Positions 42,648-50,901 of a DNA stretch of 64,000 bases are shown here, piece by piece (position 1 is the first letter of the stretch; each line of letters opens with the position of its first letter). The DNA is taken from the NCBI RefSeq assembly GCF_020387415.1, contig NZ_JAGWCB010000014.1, positions 22,681-86,680 of the forward strand, in the 5' to 3' direction. A program made the translations under genes and the position numbers. The notes under the pieces are model-generated. The model was not told the origin of the DNA and did not search any database. It was given only the letters and a program-made list of their open reading frames with translations. Origin of the DNA: Ideonella benzenivorans (GTDB lineage Bacteria; Pseudomonadota; Gammaproteobacteria; Burkholderiales; Burkholderiaceae_C).

Positions 42648-44444
42648 ATGCCCGCCGCCCTCACCCTGGCGCTGCTCAACCGCGCCGACCGCGACACCTT
42701 CGGCCGCCTGCTGGGCGGGGTGTACGAACACTCGCCCTGGATCGCCGACGGCGCCTGGAGCCGACGGCCGGCGGGCGGCTTCGTCAGCCTGGCGCAGCTC
42801 AAGCGCACGCTGGTGGAGGTGGTGCGGGCCGCGCCCGAACAGGCCCAGTTGGCCCTGATCCGCGCCCACCCGGAACTGGCCGGCAAGGCCATGGTGACGA
42901 AGACGCTCACCGCCGAATCCACCGGCGAGCAGCGCAGCGCCGGCCTGGCCGACTGCAGCCCCGAAGAATTCGCCCGCCTGCAGCAGCTCAACGCCGACTA
43001 CAACGCGCGCTTCGGCTGGCCCTTCATCCTGGCCGTCAAGGGCCCGCGCGGGTTGGGCCTCACCCGTCAGCAGATCATCGAGACCTTCGCCCGGCGCCTG
43101 ACGGGCACCAAGGAGTTCGAGTTCGCCGAGTGCCTGCGCGCCATCCACCGCATCGCCGAGATCCGCCTGAACGAGAAGTTCGGCGCCGAGCCGGTGCTGG
43201 GCAACCTGGTCTGGGATGCGGCCGAGGCCCTGGCCGCGCACAGTGAGCCCGGCTTTGCTGCCCAAGGCCAGCTCACCGTCACCTACCTGACCCCGGCCCA
43301 CCGGGCCTGCGCCGCCCAGCTGCTGCAGGCCATGCGGGACGCCGGCTTTGACGAGGCCCACCGGGACGCCGTCGGCAATGTGGTCGGCATCTACCACGGC
43401 AGCGACCGCCAGGCGCCGCGCCTGCTGACCGGCAGCCACTACGACACCGTGCGCAACGGCGGCAAGTACGACGGCCGGCTGGGCGTGCTGGTCACGCTGG
43501 CGGCGGTGGGTGAGCTGCACCGCCAGGGCCGCCGCCTGCCCTTCGGCATCGAGCTGGTGGCCTTTGCCGAAGAGGAAGGCCAGCGCTACAAGGCCACCTT
43601 CCTGGGTTCCGGCGCACTGGTCGGCCAGTTCGACCCCGCCTGGCTGGAACAGACCGATGCCGACGGCATCCCCATGCGCCAGGCCATGCTGGACGCGGAC
43701 CTGCCGGCCACGCTGGACGCCATCCGCGGCCTGCGGCGCAGCGCGGCCGACTACCTCGGCTATGTCGAGGTGCACATCGAACAAGGCCCGGTGCTGGACG
43801 ACCTGGACCTGCCGCTGGGCGTGGTCACCTCGATCAACGGCAGCGCGCGCTACCGCGGCCACTACACCGGGGTGGCCAGCCACGCCGGCACCACGCCGAT
43901 GAACCGGCGCCGCGATGCCGCCACCGCCACCGCCGAACTGGCCTTGTTCGCCGAGGCCCGGGCCTCCGCCGACGAAGGCTCAGTGGCCACCGTCGGGATG
44001 CTGGAGGTGCCGCAGGGCTCGATCAATGTCGTGCCGGGCCTGTGCCACTTCAGCCTGGACCTGCGCGCGCCCAACAACGCCCAGCGCGACGCGATGGTGC
44101 TGGATGTGCAGCGCCAGGCCCAGCGCATCGCCGAGCGGCGCCGCGTGACCTTGCACCTCGAAGAGGTGATGGTCGCCTCGGCCGCCCCTTCCGACCCGGC
44201 CTGGCAGGCCCGCTGGGAGGCCGCGGTGCAGGCCCTGGGCCTGCCCGTCTTCCATCTGCCCAGCGGCGCCGGCCATGACGCGATGAAACTGCACGAGCTG
44301 GTGCCCCAGGCCATGCTGTTCGTGCGCGGCGGCAACGCCGGCATCAGCCACAACCCGCTGGAAACCGTCACCAACGACGACTGCGAACTCGCGGTGCAGG
44401 CCCTGCTGCAGCTGCTCGACGCCCTCGCCCAGGAAACCCGATGA
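42648..44444 (+). CDS. Bifunctional OHCU decarboxylase (UraD) - allantoate amidohydrolase (AllC-like)
   Basis: Two consecutive-pathway enzymes in one 598-residue chain, with allantoinase acting between them. UraD (about 1-170): ALIRAHPELAGK with the catalytic His, STGEQRSAGL with the Glu, and FGWPFILAVKGPRG. AllC-type M20 amidohydrolase (about 190-598): metal ligands in LTGSHYDTVRNGGKYDG (His264), FAEEEGQRYKATFLGSG, EVHIEQGPVLDDL and GNAGISHNP, plus GVASHAGTTPMNRRRDA. All expected metal and catalytic residues are present in both halves, and no frame break occurs at the join. ATG 42648 is taken over an upstream in-frame start at 42639. Confidence 0.93.
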   Translation: MPAALTLALLNRADRDTFGRLLGGVYEHSPWIADGAWSRRPAGGFVSLAQLKRTLVEVVRAAPEQAQLALIRAHPELAGKAMVTKTLTAESTGEQRSAGLADCSPEEFARLQQLNADYNARFGWPFILAVKGPRGLGLTRQQIIETFARRLTGTKEFEFAECLRAIHRIAEIRLNEKFGAEPVLGNLVWDAAEALAAHSEPGFAAQGQLTVTYLTPAHRACAAQLLQAMRDAGFDEAHRDAVGNVVGIYHGSDRQAPRLLTGSHYDTVRNGGKYDGRLGVLVTLAAVGELHRQGRRLPFGIELVAFAEEEGQRYKATFLGSGALVGQFDPAWLEQTDADGIPMRQAMLDADLPATLDAIRGLRRSAADYLGYVEVHIEQGPVLDDLDLPLGVVTSINGSARYRGHYTGVASHAGTTPMNRRRDAATATAELALFAEARASADEGSVATVGMLEVPQGSINVVPGLCHFSLDLRAPNNAQRDAMVLDVQRQAQRIAERRRVTLHLEEVMVASAAPSDPAWQARWEAAVQALGLPVFHLPSGAGHDAMKLHELVPQAMLFVRGGNAGISHNPLETVTNDDCELAVQALLQLLDALAQETR

Positions 44445-45715
44445 GCCACCCCACCGAACGCCCCCTCACCGACCCGATCTACACCGCGCTCGACGCCTGG
44501 ATCGACCAGCACTTCGACGAGGAGGTGCGCTACCTGCAGGCCCTGGTGCAAGTGCCCACCGACACCCCGCCGGGCAACAACGCCCCGCACGCCGAACGCA
44601 CCGCCGAGCTGCTGGCCGGCATGGGCCTGACGGCCAGCCGCCATCCCGTGCCCGCCGAAGCCGTCCACGCCTACGGCCTGCAAAGCCTCACCAACCTGAT
44701 CGTGCGGCGGGTCTACGGCGACGGCGGCCCCACGGTGGCCCTGAACGCCCACGGCGACGTGGTGCCCCCGGGCGAGGGCTGGACCCACGACCCCTACGGC
44801 GGCGAGATCGTCCCCGATGCCACCGGCGGTCAGCTCTACGGCCGCGCCTCGGCCGTCAGCAAGAGCGACTTCGCCACCTACACCTTCGCGCTGCGGGCGC
44901 TGGAGGCGGTGGCCCAGCCCCGGCGCGGCGCCCTGGAGCTGCACTTCACCTACGACGAAGAGTTCGGCGGTGAACTGGGCCCGGGCTGGCTGCTGGCTCA
45001 GAACCTGACCCACCCGGACCTCCTGATCGCTGCGGGCTTCAGCTACCAGGTCGTCACCGCGCACAACGGCTGCCTGCAGTTGGAGGTCACGCTGCACGGC
45101 ACGGCCTCGCACGCGGCCTACCCGGAGACCGGCGTGGACGCGCTGCAGGCCGCCAACACCTTGCTGACCGCGCTCTATGCCCACAACGACGTGCTGCGCA
45201 CGCGCCGCTCTGCCGTCGTCGGCATCACCCATCCCTACCTGAACGTGGGCCGCATCGAAGGCGGCAGCAACACCAACGTGGTGCCCGGCAAGGTGGTTCT
45301 CAAGCTGGACCGCCGCATGATCCCGGAAGAGGACGTGGTGGCGGTGGAGGCCGAGGTGCGCGCGCTGATCGAGCAGAGCGTGGCCGCCTGCCCCGGCATC
45401 CGGCTGGAGATCAAGCGCCTGCTGCTGGCCCATTCGCTCAAGCCCCTGCCCGGCCACGAGAAGCTGGTGGCCCCGCTGCAACGCCATGGCGAAGCGGTGT
45501 TCGGCGAGCCCATTCCCACCTCCGGCACGCCGCTCTACACCGACGTGCGCCTGTATGGGGCCAGGGGTATCCCGGCCGTCATCTACGGCGCCGGCCCGCG
45601 CACGGTGCTGGAATCCGGCGCCAAACGCTCGGACGAGCACCTGGCACTGGCCGACCTGAAGCGCGCCACCCGAGTGGTCGCCCGTGCCCTGGCCGACCTG
45701 CTGGCCACGGTCTGA
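44441..45715 (+). CDS. M20 family amidohydrolase/peptidase, unassigned substrate
   Basis: Zinc hydrolase of 424 residues, ArgE/DapE-like. Metal motifs: NAHGDVVPPGEGW (His, Asp), FTYDEEFGGELGPG (catalytic and metal Glu), and GTPLYTDVRLYG near the end; the dimerisation lid domain contains HGTASHAAYPETGVDALQAA. The usual GRGAxDMKGG bridge is altered to GRASAVSKSDFA. The start overlaps the UraD-AllC stop by four bases, so it is co-translated with ureide enzymes. It may act on a downstream ureide (ureidoglycine, ureidoglycolate or a carbamoyl/N-acyl product), but that is inference only; a dipeptidase or acetylornithine deacetylase-like role is possible. Confidence 0.85.
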   Translation: MSHPTERPLTDPIYTALDAWIDQHFDEEVRYLQALVQVPTDTPPGNNAPHAERTAELLAGMGLTASRHPVPAEAVHAYGLQSLTNLIVRRVYGDGGPTVALNAHGDVVPPGEGWTHDPYGGEIVPDATGGQLYGRASAVSKSDFATYTFALRALEAVAQPRRGALELHFTYDEEFGGELGPGWLLAQNLTHPDLLIAAGFSYQVVTAHNGCLQLEVTLHGTASHAAYPETGVDALQAANTLLTALYAHNDVLRTRRSAVVGITHPYLNVGRIEGGSNTNVVPGKVVLKLDRRMIPEEDVVAVEAEVRALIEQSVAACPGIRLEIKRLLLAHSLKPLPGHEKLVAPLQRHGEAVFGEPIPTSGTPLYTDVRLYGARGIPAVIYGAGPRTVLESGAKRSDEHLALADLKRATRVVARALADLLATV

Positions 45716-45801
45716 GCCGGTCACCGCAGGTTTCGCACGCTTCTTGCTGCCCCTTCTTCCCAATCCCCATCCCCGTCCCTTCCCACCCTCCGGAGTACAC
45801 C

Positions 45802-46842
45802 ATGCGCTTTTCCTCCTTCGCCCGCCTCTCCCGACGCAGCCTGCTGAGCCTGGCCGCGGCCCTGACCCTGCCCGCCCTCGCGCAGGCCCAGACCACCCCG
45901 ATCAAGTTCCAGCTGGACTGGCGCTTTGAAGGCCCGAGCGCCTTCTTCCTGGTGCCGGCTGCCAAGGGCTACTTCAAGGCCGAAAAGCTGGACGTCACCG
46001 TCGACGCGGGCAACGGTTCGGGCAATGCGGTCAACCGCGTGGCGTCGGGAGCCTATGACATGGGCTTTGCCGACCTGGCCGCGCTGATGGAATTCCAGGC
46101 CAACAACCCGACCGCCCCGAACAAGCCGGTGGCCGTGATGATGGTCTACAACAACACGCCCGCGGCGGTGTTTGCGCTGAAGAAGAGCGGCATCAAGACC
46201 CCGGCCGACCTGACCGGCAAGAAGCTGGGCGCCCCGGTGTTCGACGCCGGCCGCCGTGCCTTCCCGATCTTCCAGAAGGCCAACAAGGTCGGCAAGGTGG
46301 AGTGGGTGAGCATGGACCCGACGCTGCGCGAGACCATGCTGGCCAAGGGCGACCTGGACGCCATCACCGGCTTCTACTTCACCTCGCTGCTGAACCTGGA
46401 AGCCCGCGGCGTGAAGGCCAGCGACGTGACCGTGATGGCCTACCCGCAGTTCGGCGTGAAGCTGTATGGCAACGCGATCATCGTCGGCGAGGAATTCCTG
46501 AAGAAGCACCCTGAGGAGGTCAAGGCCTTCCTGCGCGCCTTCACCAAGGGCGCCAAGGACGTGATCGCCGACCCGAAGAGCGCGATCGCGGCGGTCAAGG
46601 CGCGTGACGGCATCATCAACCCGGCGCTGGAAGAGCGCCGTCTGAAGCTGGCCATCGAAAGCTCGGTGGCCACGCCCGATGCCAAGGCCGAGACCTTCGG
46701 CAACCTGAGCAAGCCCCGCCTGGCCCTGATGGCCAGCCAGGTGGCCGACGCCTTCCAGACCAAGAGCCGCATCAACCCCGACGCGGTCTGGAGCGGTGCC
46801 TACCTGCCCTCGGCCGCCGAGCGCAACATCTTCAAGAAGTAA
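45802..46842 (+). CDS. ABC importer substrate-binding protein, NMT1/THI5-like
   Basis: Periplasmic binding protein, 346 residues. The signal peptide contains twin arginines (LSRRSLLSLAAALTLPALAQA), so Tat export is possible. The NMT1/THI5/SsuA fold is shown by IKFQLDWRFEGPSAFFLVPAAKGYFKAEKLDV, AYDMGFADLAALMEFQ and PADLTGKKLGAPVFDAGRRAFP. GGAG precedes the ATG. Family ligands include pyrimidines, formamidopyrimidine, taurine, nitrate and sulfonates. With the ATPase and permease genes that follow and the ureide enzymes just before, a heterocyclic or ureide nitrogen compound is the best guess. Confidence 0.88.
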   Translation: MRFSSFARLSRRSLLSLAAALTLPALAQAQTTPIKFQLDWRFEGPSAFFLVPAAKGYFKAEKLDVTVDAGNGSGNAVNRVASGAYDMGFADLAALMEFQANNPTAPNKPVAVMMVYNNTPAAVFALKKSGIKTPADLTGKKLGAPVFDAGRRAFPIFQKANKVGKVEWVSMDPTLRETMLAKGDLDAITGFYFTSLLNLEARGVKASDVTVMAYPQFGVKLYGNAIIVGEEFLKKHPEEVKAFLRAFTKGAKDVIADPKSAIAAVKARDGIINPALEERRLKLAIESSVATPDAKAETFGNLSKPRLALMASQVADAFQTKSRINPDAVWSGAYLPSAAERNIFKK

Positions 46843-46926
46843 GCCCGTTCACGCCGGTTGGATGCCTGCCTGGTCTGGGTGGGTAGCCGCCGGTGTGCCC
46901 GCCCACGGACTCACGGGAGAAGCCGC

Positions 46927-47736
46927 ATGAGTTTTGTCGACTTTCGCAACGTCTGGCTCGCCTACAACGACGAGCTGCTGGCCCAGGGCCAGTTCGCGGT
47001 GGAGGACATCAACCTGCAGGTCGAGGAAGGTGAATTCATCGCCATCGTCGGCCCTTCGGGTTGTGGCAAATCCACCTTCATGAAGCTGGCCACCGGCCTG
47101 AAGCGCCCCAGCAAGGGCACGATCGAGATCGGCGGCCGCGAGGTGGATGGGCCGCTGAAGATCACCGGCATGGCCTTTCAGGCGCCCAGCCTGCTGCCCT
47201 GGCGCACCACGGTGCAGAACGTCATGCTGCCGCTGGAGATCGTCGAGCCCTACCGGTCAAGCTTCAAGCAGAAGAAGGCCGAGTACGAGGCCAAGGCCCG
47301 CGCGCTGCTGCAAAGCGTGGGCCTGGGCGGCTACGAGGACAAGTTCCCCTGGCAGCTCTCGGGCGGCATGCAGCAGCGCGCCAGCATCTGCCGCGCGCTG
47401 ATCCACGAGCCCAAGATGCTGCTGCTCGACGAGCCCTTCGGCGCGCTGGATGCCTTCACCCGCGAAGAACTGTGGTGCACGCTGCGCGACCTGCAGGCTG
47501 CGCAGAAGTTCAACGTCATTCTGGTGACGCACGATCTGCGTGAGAGCGTCTTCCTGGCCGACACGGTCTATGTGATGAGCAAAAGCCCGGGCCGCTTCGT
47601 GGTGCGCCGCGAGATCGACCTGCCCCGTCCGCGCGAGCTGGAGGTGACCTACACCGCCGCGTTCTCGGACATCGTGCATGAGTTGCGTGGCCACATCGGT
47701 GCCATGCGCAAGCAAGGAGCGGAGGTAGCCCAATGA
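46927..47736 (+). CDS. ABC importer ATPase (SsuB/TauB/NrtD class)
   Basis: Cytoplasmic ATPase of 269 residues from ATG 46927, which has GGGAGA upstream. Walker A GPSGCGKST, Q-loop MAFQAPSLLPWRT, signature LSGGMQQRASICRAL, Walker B MLLLDEPFGALDAF and the H-switch VTHDLRES are intact. It sits 84 bases after the binding protein gene and overlaps the permease gene by four bases. Confidence 0.93.
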   Translation: MSFVDFRNVWLAYNDELLAQGQFAVEDINLQVEEGEFIAIVGPSGCGKSTFMKLATGLKRPSKGTIEIGGREVDGPLKITGMAFQAPSLLPWRTTVQNVMLPLEIVEPYRSSFKQKKAEYEAKARALLQSVGLGGYEDKFPWQLSGGMQQRASICRALIHEPKMLLLDEPFGALDAFTREELWCTLRDLQAAQKFNVILVTHDLRESVFLADTVYVMSKSPGRFVVRREIDLPRPRELEVTYTAAFSDIVHELRGHIGAMRKQGAEVAQ

Positions 47737-48515
47737 CGACCGCCACACAACGCGCCCGCAACCTCGAACGCTGGGCCCCCTGGGCTCTGCTGTTGTTCAC
47801 CCTGGTGCTGTGGCAGGCCCTCTGCTCGGCCTTCGATGTCAGCGAATTCGTCTTCCCGAGCCCGCTGCGCATCTGGGAGCAGATCGTCGAGTACCGTGAC
47901 GTGATCCTGGGCCACGCCTGGCGCACCCTGTGGGTGACGATGGCGGGCTTCGGCATCGCCATCGTGGTCGGCGTGCTGCTGGGCTTTCTGATCGGCAGCT
48001 CGCGCCTGGCCTATGCCGCCATCTACCCGCTGATGACCGGCTTCAACGCCCTGCCCAAGGCCGCCTTCGTGCCCATCCTGGTGGTGTGGTTCGGCATCGG
48101 CGTCGGCCCGGCGGTGCTGACCGCCTTCCTGATCTCCTTCTTTCCGATCACCGTCAACATCGCCACCGGCCTGGCCACGCTGGAGCCGGAGCTGGAAGAC
48201 GTGCTGCGGGTGCTGGGTGCCAAACGCTGGGACGTGCTGATGAAGGTCGGCCTGCCCCGCTCCATGCCCTACTTCTTCGGTTCGCTGAAGGTGGCCATCA
48301 CGCTGGCCTTCGTCGGCACCACGGTGTCGGAGATGACGGCCTCCAACGAGGGCATCGGCTACCTGCTGGTGAGCGCCGGCAGCGCGATGCAGATGGGCCT
48401 GGCCTTCGCGGGTCTGGTGGTCGTCGGCGCGATGGCGATGGTGATGTACGAGTTCTTCTCCTGGGTCGAGAAGCGCACCACCGGCTGGGCCCACCGCGGC
48501 TCGCAGGCCACCTGA
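47733..48515 (+). CDS. ABC importer permease (SsuC/TauC class)
   Basis: Inner-membrane subunit of 260 residues with about six helices. The BPD_transp_1 coupling loop is seen as EDVLRVLGAKRWDVLMKVGLPRSMPYFFGS. FVFPSPLRIWEQ near the N-terminus is usual for this class. It completes the binding protein-ATPase-permease set and, as only one permease gene is present, the channel should be a homodimer. Confidence 0.93.
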   Translation: MTTATQRARNLERWAPWALLLFTLVLWQALCSAFDVSEFVFPSPLRIWEQIVEYRDVILGHAWRTLWVTMAGFGIAIVVGVLLGFLIGSSRLAYAAIYPLMTGFNALPKAAFVPILVVWFGIGVGPAVLTAFLISFFPITVNIATGLATLEPELEDVLRVLGAKRWDVLMKVGLPRSMPYFFGSLKVAITLAFVGTTVSEMTASNEGIGYLLVSAGSAMQMGLAFAGLVVVGAMAMVMYEFFSWVEKRTTGWAHRGSQAT

Positions 48516-48537
48516 CCCCCGCGGCCTTGCGTACACT

Positions 48538-48565
48538 GGGCGGCTTTCCGGTGGCCGGGCCGCCC
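48538..48565 (+). terminator. Terminator-like hairpin between the ABC importer and ureD
   Basis: Stem GGGCGGC/GCCGCCC with a 14-base loop, followed by TTTCTCCTT. It lies 23 bases after the permease stop and 24 bases before ureD and could reduce read-through into ureD. Confidence 0.5.
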
Positions 48566-48588
48566 TTTCTCCTTGCTGTTGAACCGCC

Positions 48589-49419
48589 ATGGGCTGGCAC
48601 GGCCATCTGCACCTGAACTACACCCGCGACGGTGAACGCACCATCGCGCTGGACCGCCACGACGGCCCGCTGCGCGTGCTGCAGCGGCTCTACCCGGAGG
48701 GCGATGCGGTCTGCCACCATGTGCTGGTGCACCCGCCAGGGGGCATCGTCGGCGGCGATGTGCTGGACATCACGGTCGAGCAGGCGTCCGGCACCCACGC
48801 CCTGATCACCACCCCCAGCGCCACCCGCTTCTACCGCAGCGCAGGCGAGGTGGCCCGTCAGACCCTGTCGGCCCGGCTGGCCGACGGCGCCCGGCTGGAG
48901 TGGTTGCCGCTGGAGACCATCGCCTACCGCGGTTGCCGGGCCGAGAACCAGCTGCGTTTCGAGCTCGCCCCCGGCGCCCAGATGCTGGGGTGGGAAATGC
49001 TGGCCCTGGGCCTGCCCGCCGCCGACGAAGCCTTCAGCCACGGGCACATCACCCAGCACCTGGAGCTGCCCGGCGTGTGGCTGGAACACGGCCGGCTGGA
49101 CGCCAGCGACCACCGGCTGCTGGATGCCCCCCTGGGCCTGGATGGCCAGCGCGTGCTGGGCACGCTCTGGGCGGCCGCCGGGCGGGACCTGGGCGCCGAT
49201 CTGCGCCAGGACCTGCTCGATGCGGCCCGCGAGGAGATGGCCGCCGACAGCCTGGCCCCCCGGGCCGGTGCCACGGCGCCGGATGCCCGGGTGGTCGTCT
49301 GCCGGGCCCTGGCCCCGCGGGTGGAGCCGCTGTTCGGGCTGTGGCGGCGCATCCGGGCGCGCTGGCGCGCCCTGCTGTGGCAGCGTGAGGAAGCGCCGCC
49401 ACGCATCTGGCGCATGTGA
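48589..49419 (+). CDS. ureD: Urease accessory protein UreD (no urease structural genes nearby)
   Basis: Scaffold in nickel insertion into urease with UreF and UreG; 276 residues, full length. Typical motifs: LHLNYTRDGERT, HHVLVHPPGGIVGGDVLDI, LITTPSATRFYRS, EWLPLETIAYRG and LGWEMLALGLP. No frame break is seen. In most Burkholderiales ureD is directly followed by ureA, ureB and ureC; here the next gene is an unrelated flavoprotein on the other strand. Urease genes must lie elsewhere, or this gene is a stranded copy. Its position downstream of an ABC importer next to ureide genes still fits a nitrogen-from-urea theme. Confidence 0.92.
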   Translation: MGWHGHLHLNYTRDGERTIALDRHDGPLRVLQRLYPEGDAVCHHVLVHPPGGIVGGDVLDITVEQASGTHALITTPSATRFYRSAGEVARQTLSARLADGARLEWLPLETIAYRGCRAENQLRFELAPGAQMLGWEMLALGLPAADEAFSHGHITQHLELPGVWLEHGRLDASDHRLLDAPLGLDGQRVLGTLWAAAGRDLGADLRQDLLDAAREEMAADSLAPRAGATAPDARVVVCRALAPRVEPLFGLWRRIRARWRALLWQREEAPPRIWRM

Positions 49420-49546
49420 GGCCCTGCCGGACCACCGCGCGGATTGGCCCGGTCCGATGGCGGCCCGGCGCCGATCCTCCCCCCGCTTGGCGAGCTGCCG
49501 CCCATGCCGTGCGCGGCCAGGCCGATGAACTGATGGCGCTGCTGGC

Positions 49547-50860
49547 TCAGCTCAAGGTGGGCGGCTGAACGCCCGGCCCCCGCCCCAGCACATGCAGCAG
49601 GCCACGGGCGGCCACCACGCCACTGGCCAGGCAGGCCGTGAGCAGGTAGCCGCCGGTCGGCGCCTCCCAGTCCAGCATCTCGCCGGCCACGGCGATGTGG
49701 GGATGGGCCCGCCAGCACAAGCCCTCGTCCAGGGCCTCCAGCGCCACACCCCCGGCGCTGCTGATGGCCTCCTCCAGCGGACGGGGCGCCCGCACGGTGA
49801 CCGGCAAGGCCTTGATGCGCCCGGCCAGCCAGGCCGCGTCGCGGCTGTGGGCCGTCCATTCCGCGGCCGTCACGCCCTCGCGCAGCAGGGCCGCCGGTGC
49901 ACCATGGACCCCGGCCTGCTCCCGCAGGTGGTTGGCCAATGACCGAGCCCCTCGGCCCCGGGCCAAGGCCTGGGTCAGCTCATCCAGCGTGCGGTCCGGC
50001 CGCAGGTCCAGCGTGAGCTCGGCCTGCCCCCGGGCACGGATCTGCTCGCGCAGCAACGCCGCGGCGGCATAGACCAGGTTGCCCTCCAGGCCGGTGGCCG
50101 TCAGCACGCACTCGCCCTTGCGCTCAAAGGATTCGCCCTGCGGACCGGTGCAGCGCAGCACCACGTTCTTCAACGGGGCCCCGGCATGGCGCTGGGCCAG
50201 GTGCTCACTCCAGCCCACATCGAAGCCACAGTTGGCCGGCTGCAGCGGCGCCACGGGCAGACCCGCCTGCTGCAGCGGCGCCACCCAGGCCCCGTCCGAA
50301 CCCAGCCGGGCCCAGCTGCCGCCGCCCAGGGCCAGCAGCAGCGCATCGGCCGCCACCGGCACCTCCTCCTGCGGGGTGGCAAAGCGCAGCGACAGGGGCA
50401 GGTGGGCCGCCCCCAGCGAGGCAGGCAGCCAGCGGTGACGCATGTGAAAGTGCACCCCGGCCCGACGCAGACGGTGCAGCCAGGCCCGCAGCAAGGGGGC
50501 CGCCTTCATCTCATGGGGGAACACCTTGCCGGAACTGCCGACGAAGGTGGCGGCCCCCAGACCATCGGCCCAGGCCCGGACATCCTGGGGCGACCAGGCC
50601 CGCAGCCAGGCCCGGACCCGATCGGCGCGCTCACCATAGCGGCCCACAAAGGCCGGCAGCGGCTCGGCGTGGGTCAGGTTCAAACCGCCCTTGCCCGCCA
50701 GCAGGAACTTGCGCCCCACCGAGGGCATGGCATCGAACAGGTCGACCCTCAGCCCGGCGGCCGACAGTACTTCGGCGGCCATCAGGCCGGCAGGGCCGCC
50801 GCCCACGATGGCGACACGGGGGGAGGAAACGGTGGTGGACGGGGGAAGGACTGACGACAT
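49547..50860 (-). CDS. BaiN/HI0933-like NAD(P)/FAD-dependent flavoprotein (TIGR03862 type)
   Basis: 437 residues. The N-terminal FAD-binding Rossmann motif is VAIVGGGPAGLMAAEVLSAAG, followed by the family stretch GRKFLLAGKGGLNLTHAEPL; the C-terminal FAD segment is EAISSAGGVALEALDEGL and GEMLDWEAPTGGYLLTACLASG. The family is widespread and largely uncharacterised as to substrate. It follows tssL by 41 bp on the same strand but is not a known T6SS component, so the link is probably incidental. Confidence 0.88.
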   Translation of the reverse strand: MSSVLPPSTTVSSPRVAIVGGGPAGLMAAEVLSAAGLRVDLFDAMPSVGRKFLLAGKGGLNLTHAEPLPAFVGRYGERADRVRAWLRAWSPQDVRAWADGLGAATFVGSSGKVFPHEMKAAPLLRAWLHRLRRAGVHFHMRHRWLPASLGAAHLPLSLRFATPQEEVPVAADALLLALGGGSWARLGSDGAWVAPLQQAGLPVAPLQPANCGFDVGWSEHLAQRHAGAPLKNVVLRCTGPQGESFERKGECVLTATGLEGNLVYAAAALLREQIRARGQAELTLDLRPDRTLDELTQALARGRGARSLANHLREQAGVHGAPAALLREGVTAAEWTAHSRDAAWLAGRIKALPVTVRAPRPLEEAISSAGGVALEALDEGLCWRAHPHIAVAGEMLDWEAPTGGYLLTACLASGVVAARGLLHVLGRGPGVQPPTLS

Positions 50861-50901
50861 GGCGCCAGCAGTCTATGCCAGCGCCCTGCGGCCGCGCCGG
50901 C

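Noticed and set aside
49420..49546. Start of ureA after ureD
   Set aside because: No UreA motif is present; only a short open stretch that resembles the tail of an unrelated protein.
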